Source: Flavobacterium sp. CF108 (GTDB lineage Bacteria; Bacteroidota; Bacteroidia; Flavobacteriales; Flavobacteriaceae). From it: a stretch of 64,000 bases of DNA. Each line of letters starts with the position of its first letter. The first letter of the stretch is position 1. Made by a program: the position numbers and the translations under genes. Under the pieces are notes generated by a model, which saw only the letters and a list, made by a program, of their open reading frames with translations, was not told the origin of the DNA and ran no database searches. Positions 60,859 through 64,000 of the stretch are shown here, in pieces. The stretch covers positions 356,861 through 420,860 of the forward strand of contig NZ_FQWW01000006.1 of the NCBI RefSeq assembly GCF_900129795.1, read 5' to 3'.

Positions 60859-61401
60859 TCAGCTCGTTTTTGACATATACATGTACCAGTTCCATTCCCA
60901 TGTTTTTCCCTGATCGTCAGACATGGCCTGACTCCACACCGGATTATTTTCGTCACGGGCATCCCATCTAAATACCTGAATTACATTTTTGCCTTCATAA
61001 ATATCTTTAGAGAAAAAATGTCCAATTTTATCTTCAAAAGAGCCTACAACAGGTTTGTCTAATGTTCCTGAATTGGAATTGGCCCAATAAATGCTCCACA
61101 ATTTTGTCTTCGGATTAAATAATCTAACGGTCATTCCTTCAAAAGGTTCTCCGTCGAAAGTGGCAAGAAAATTATCAATATTGCCAATTCCGTTTAAAAT
61201 TTTATACATTTCCTGAGTTGATGGAAATTCAATCCACTCTGTGCAATTGGCAAATCTTGTTTTTAATTTTTTATTACGAATAACACATTTTCCCTGAAAG
61301 AAATCGAAATCATCTTTTGAGGAAGATTTAGAAGCGACTATTAAAAGTTCTCCATTTTCATCAAAATTGATTTCTGGAATTTCTAAGGAATTTGCGTTCA
61401 T
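60859..61401 (-). CDS. DUF1579-like lipocalin-fold protein
   Basis: A 180-residue soluble protein with the DUF1579-like pattern: DFFQGKCVIRNKKLKTR (about 33-49), NCTEWIEFPST, GIGNIDNF (about 71-78), VRLFNPKTKLWSIYWANSNS (about 92-111), VGSFEDKIGHFF and SQAMSDDQGKTWEWNWYM near the end. Related proteins have a lipocalin-like barrel and may bind small hydrophobic ligands; the role is unknown. It is sometimes found next to sensor genes, but not here. Confidence 0.75.
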   Translation of the reverse strand: MNANSLEIPEINFDENGELLIVASKSSSKDDFDFFQGKCVIRNKKLKTRFANCTEWIEFPSTQEMYKILNGIGNIDNFLATFDGEPFEGMTVRLFNPKTKLWSIYWANSNSGTLDKPVVGSFEDKIGHFFSKDIYEGKNVIQVFRWDARDENNPVWSQAMSDDQGKTWEWNWYMYMSKTS

Positions 61402-61488
61402 GAAAAAAATATTTATATCAATAGTTTAAGTAAAATAGTCACGATATTGTATTTCTTTGGACTTTAAGACTTTAAACTTTCGACTTAT

Positions 61489-63711
61489 TTAGGTTCTATA
61501 TTCTCTGGTTACTTTATCAACGCCGTCAATTTTTTTAATTGCATTGATCATTTTTTTCAAAATGGTGTTGTTTTGAACAATTACAGCAATTTGTCCGTGG
61601 AAAATTCCGGCATCAGTACTCAATGAAATACTTTGAATATTAACACTCATATTATTTGAAATGACACGAGTTAATTGATTTGTAAGTCCTAAAACGTCCA
61701 TTCCGGTAATGTTGATAATGGCTTTAAATTCTTCTTGAGAAGAATCGATCCATTTGGCACTCATGATTCTGTATGCGTAGTTTGACTGCATTCCAATAGC
61801 GTTTGGACAATCTTTTTTATGCACTTTAATTCCTTCGTTTATCGTTACAAAACCAAAAACATCGTCACCCGGAATTGGATTACAGCATTGCGAAAGTTTA
61901 TAATCGAGTTTATCATGTTCCGTTCCAAAAACCAGCATGTCGTAATTACTGCTAATGACTGGTTTATGAATATCTTCGGCAGCGGTATTGTCCTTATTTC
62001 TTTTAATTTTATTTTTAAAGAAATTGATAAACGTATTTCCTTTTTGTGCTGCGTAATCTTTTAACTGCTGATTTTCGATAGCGCCAATTCCAACGCGATA
62101 AAATAAATCTAAACTGGTTTTTAATTTAAAAAAGTTAACTAACTCATTTGTAACTTGCTCGTTAAGTGTGATTTTTAAATGTTTAAGTTTTCGGGTAAGT
62201 AATTCTTTTCCTTCCTCGCCAATTTTTTTCGTGTTCTCGTTAAGAACGTTTTTGATCTTATTTTTTGCTCTTGAAGTCGTTACATATTCCAGCCAGTTTA
62301 CTGTAGGTTTTTGGTTTGCGGATGTAATAACTTCAACCTGATCACCGCTTTTTAATTCGTGGTTTAAAGGCACAAGACGTCCGTTTACTCGGGTTCCTCT
62401 TGTTTTAATTCCAATTTCAGAGTGAATGCTAAAGGCAAAATCCAACGAAGTTGCTCCTTTTGGCAATGATTTTATTTCTCCTTTTGGGGTAAATATGAAA
62501 ATTTCTTTTGAATATAAATTCATTTTGAAATCTTCCACAAAATCTACCGCATTTGTCTCCGGATTTTCTAAAGCTTCGCGAAGTAAATTTAGCCAGACAT
62601 CTAAGCCGCTTTCTTCGCTTGCGCCATTTTTATATTTGTAATGTGCTGCATACCCTTTTTCGGCAATTTCATCCATACGTTCACTTCGAACCTGAACTTC
62701 GACCCAGCGTCCTTTTGGTCCCATAACAGTAATGTGAAGTGCTTCATATCCAGTTGATTTTGGAGATGAAATCCAGTCACGCAAACGGCTAGGGCTTGGT
62801 CTGTAATGATCAGTTACGATGGAATATATTTTCCAGGCGATGAATTTTTCATCGTGCGGATCTGATTTATAAACAATTCTTAGCGCAAATTTGTCGTACA
62901 CTTCGTCAAAACTCACGTTTTGCGCACGCATTTTACGGCGGATCGAATAAATAGATTTCGGACGGCCTTTTATGATATAATCTATATTTTCAACATCAAG
63001 AGATTTCTTCAAAACATCTGAGATATCTTTGATGTAAGCATCCTGTTCTTCCTTAGTTTCTCTAATCTTGCTTACAATGTCTTCGTATACAGCGGGTTCT
63101 GTATATTTTAATCCTAAATCTTCTAATTTAGTTTTGATATTATAAAGTCCCAAACGATGGGCGAGAGGAGCGTAAATATAAAGCGTTTCAGAAGCAATTT
63201 TTGTCTGTTTATATTCTGCCATCGAATCCATCGTCTGCATATTGTGAAGACGATCGGCTAATTTTATTAAAATTACACGTACATCATCATTCAAAGTCAG
63301 GATCATTTTGCGGAAATTCTCCGCCTGCATGGATGCATTTAAGTCTTTTTGAACTAACGAAATCTTAGTTAAACCTTCAACAAGCTGCGCTACTTTTGGG
63401 TTAAATAAACGTTCAATATCTTCAACTGTTATGGGAGTATCTTCGACAACATCGTGTAATAAAGCCGCGGCAATAGAGGTTGCTCCCAGACCAATTTCTG
63501 AGGCAACAATTTTCGCAACTGCAATAGGATGAAAGATATACGCTTCACCAGATTTGCGTCTTTGTTCTTTGTGAGCATCAACAGCAACATCAAAAGCTTT
63601 CCGAATTAATTTTTTGTCGGCAGGTGTTAAAGTCTGGTAACTAATTCGCAGTAATTCCTTGTATTCGTGCGTAATTGCTTTGTTTTCTTTTTCAATATCT
63701 ATTTCTATCAT
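61489..63711 (-). CDS. Bifunctional (p)ppGpp synthetase/hydrolase (RelA/SpoT homologue)
   Basis: A 740-residue RelA/SpoT homologue controlling the stringent response. The N-terminal HD hydrolase domain is intact (HPIAVAKIVA, ALLHDVVEDTPI, KLADRLHNMQTMDS), as is the synthetase domain (FALRIVYKS, SPKSTGYEALHITVMGPKG, EVQVRSERMDEIAEKGYAAH). TGS (IFTPKGEIKSLPKGATSLDF, about 395-414), a zinc-finger-like segment (CCNPIPGDDVFGFV...HKKDCPNA) and a C-terminal ACT domain follow. It is thus bifunctional. The ATG at 63711 gives MIEIDIEKENK; a TTG upstream is less likely. Confidence 0.95.
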   Translation of the reverse strand: MIEIDIEKENKAITHEYKELLRISYQTLTPADKKLIRKAFDVAVDAHKEQRRKSGEAYIFHPIAVAKIVASEIGLGATSIAAALLHDVVEDTPITVEDIERLFNPKVAQLVEGLTKISLVQKDLNASMQAENFRKMILTLNDDVRVILIKLADRLHNMQTMDSMAEYKQTKIASETLYIYAPLAHRLGLYNIKTKLEDLGLKYTEPAVYEDIVSKIRETKEEQDAYIKDISDVLKKSLDVENIDYIIKGRPKSIYSIRRKMRAQNVSFDEVYDKFALRIVYKSDPHDEKFIAWKIYSIVTDHYRPSPSRLRDWISSPKSTGYEALHITVMGPKGRWVEVQVRSERMDEIAEKGYAAHYKYKNGASEESGLDVWLNLLREALENPETNAVDFVEDFKMNLYSKEIFIFTPKGEIKSLPKGATSLDFAFSIHSEIGIKTRGTRVNGRLVPLNHELKSGDQVEVITSANQKPTVNWLEYVTTSRAKNKIKNVLNENTKKIGEEGKELLTRKLKHLKITLNEQVTNELVNFFKLKTSLDLFYRVGIGAIENQQLKDYAAQKGNTFINFFKNKIKRNKDNTAAEDIHKPVISSNYDMLVFGTEHDKLDYKLSQCCNPIPGDDVFGFVTINEGIKVHKKDCPNAIGMQSNYAYRIMSAKWIDSSQEEFKAIINITGMDVLGLTNQLTRVISNNMSVNIQSISLSTDAGIFHGQIAVIVQNNTILKKMINAIKKIDGVDKVTREYRT

Positions 63712-63814
63712 AACGGCATAGTTCAAGTACTAAAAATAAGAATAACTTAGAACATACGCAAGGGAATGGATTGTTGATTTTAGAGTTAAGATTTTAGATT
63801 TTTTGAATAAAAAA

Positions 63815-64000
63815 AGGGCTTCGACTTCGCTCAGCCTGACAGAAAATAAATTCCAATTTTTTAAACTCCAAATTCCAATAAAAAAGAGCGGAGCGATTTT
63901 TTATAAATCTAAAATCTAAAATCTAAAATCTAAAATCTAAAATCTAAAATCTAAAATCTAAAATCTAAAATCTAAAATCTAAAATCTAAAATCTAAAATC
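63815..64000. repeat. Interspersed phrases and heptanucleotide (ATCTAAA)n tandem repeat at window edge
   Basis: From about 63906 to the last base the sequence is an uninterrupted head-to-tail heptamer ATCTAAA, about 13 copies, continuing beyond the window. Before it lie an inverted copy of the GCGAAGTCGAAG phrase (about 63818-63840) and AAATTCCAAT phrases. Short runs of the same heptamer occur near 35.63 kb and 15.74 kb. No gene is seen. Confidence 0.95.

Noticed and set aside
1..64000. tRNA, rRNA, tmRNA or prophage genes
   Set aside because: Looked for tRNA-like TTCGA arms with CCA ends, rRNA motifs and integrase or capsid genes; none were found by eye.

Overview
The window is a stretch of chromosome from a Flavobacterium-like member of the Bacteroidetes. 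The evidence is the low G+C content, promoters with the Bacteroidetes -7 element TAnnTTTG instead of sigma70 boxes, few Shine-Dalgarno sites, and the gene set: TonB-dependent receptor plus DUF4249 lipoprotein, leucine dehydrogenase, monomeric NADP isocitrate dehydrogenase, a cyclophilin-FKBP fusion, DUF3276, DUF5723, DUF6515 and an enlarged NusB. Most genes are housekeeping. I see no prophage, integron, CRISPR array, rRNA or tRNA.

Layout. 0-5.3 kb: gltB (cut by the window edge) divergent from sucC, then a triplicated REP/terminator block. 5.3-11.3 kb: DUF1456 gene, a three-gene minus-strand cluster (esterase, dipeptide epimerase, BioF-like PLP enzyme), a TerB-like gene and uvrB. 11.3-16.8 kb: REP pair, lipoprotein hydrolase, a DUF3800 gene with a structured RNA and terminator directly upstream, rlmF, thiamine pyrophosphokinase, DinB and GyrI-like genes. 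16.8-23.9 kb: DUF4249/TonB receptor pair, icd, rplS, trmD. 23.9-30.2 kb: a REP cluster next to its likely mobilising Y1 transposase (RAYT), an archaemetzincin lipoprotein, sugar isomerase-like, cupin, MFS, CFBP immunophilin and cytochrome c lipoprotein. 30.2-35.6 kb: Rnk/GreA-like gene with a long structured leader, thioredoxin-like gene, hydrolases, csaA and five tandem 208-bp repeats. 35.7-41 kb: DUF3276, ABC exporter, leucine dehydrogenase, nusB, yajC. 41.2-49.2 kb: pepT/YdeI-like pair, formylglycine-generating-enzyme homologue, DUF6515, pyrD, and the satD-DUF3307 pair facing an HMG-CoA-lyase-like gene. 49.2-64 kb: lipoprotein/DUF5723 pair, guaB, L,D-transpeptidase, S41 peptidase/hydrolase operon, nudix, purA, Fur-family regulator, DUF1579-like gene, relA/spoT homologue, and a heptanucleotide repeat at the edge.

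The most notable candidates are: (1) the DUF3800 gene preceded by a promoter, a ~120-nt folded RNA and an intrinsic terminator, an RNA-protein arrangement resembling type III toxin-antitoxin loci; (2) four ATTAC-N8-GTAAT palindromes spaced exactly 28 bp apart at the promoter of satD, whose product joins a cyclase/GGDEF-like motif to a helix-turn-helix; (3) a REP/RAYT system with dispersed copies, plus a second, orphan REP family; (4) a multi-hairpin leader with a consensus promoter upstream of the Rnk/GreA-like gene. Intergenic DNA is unusually rich in interspersed repeat phrases. All functional calls rest on reading motifs by eye; no database search was run.
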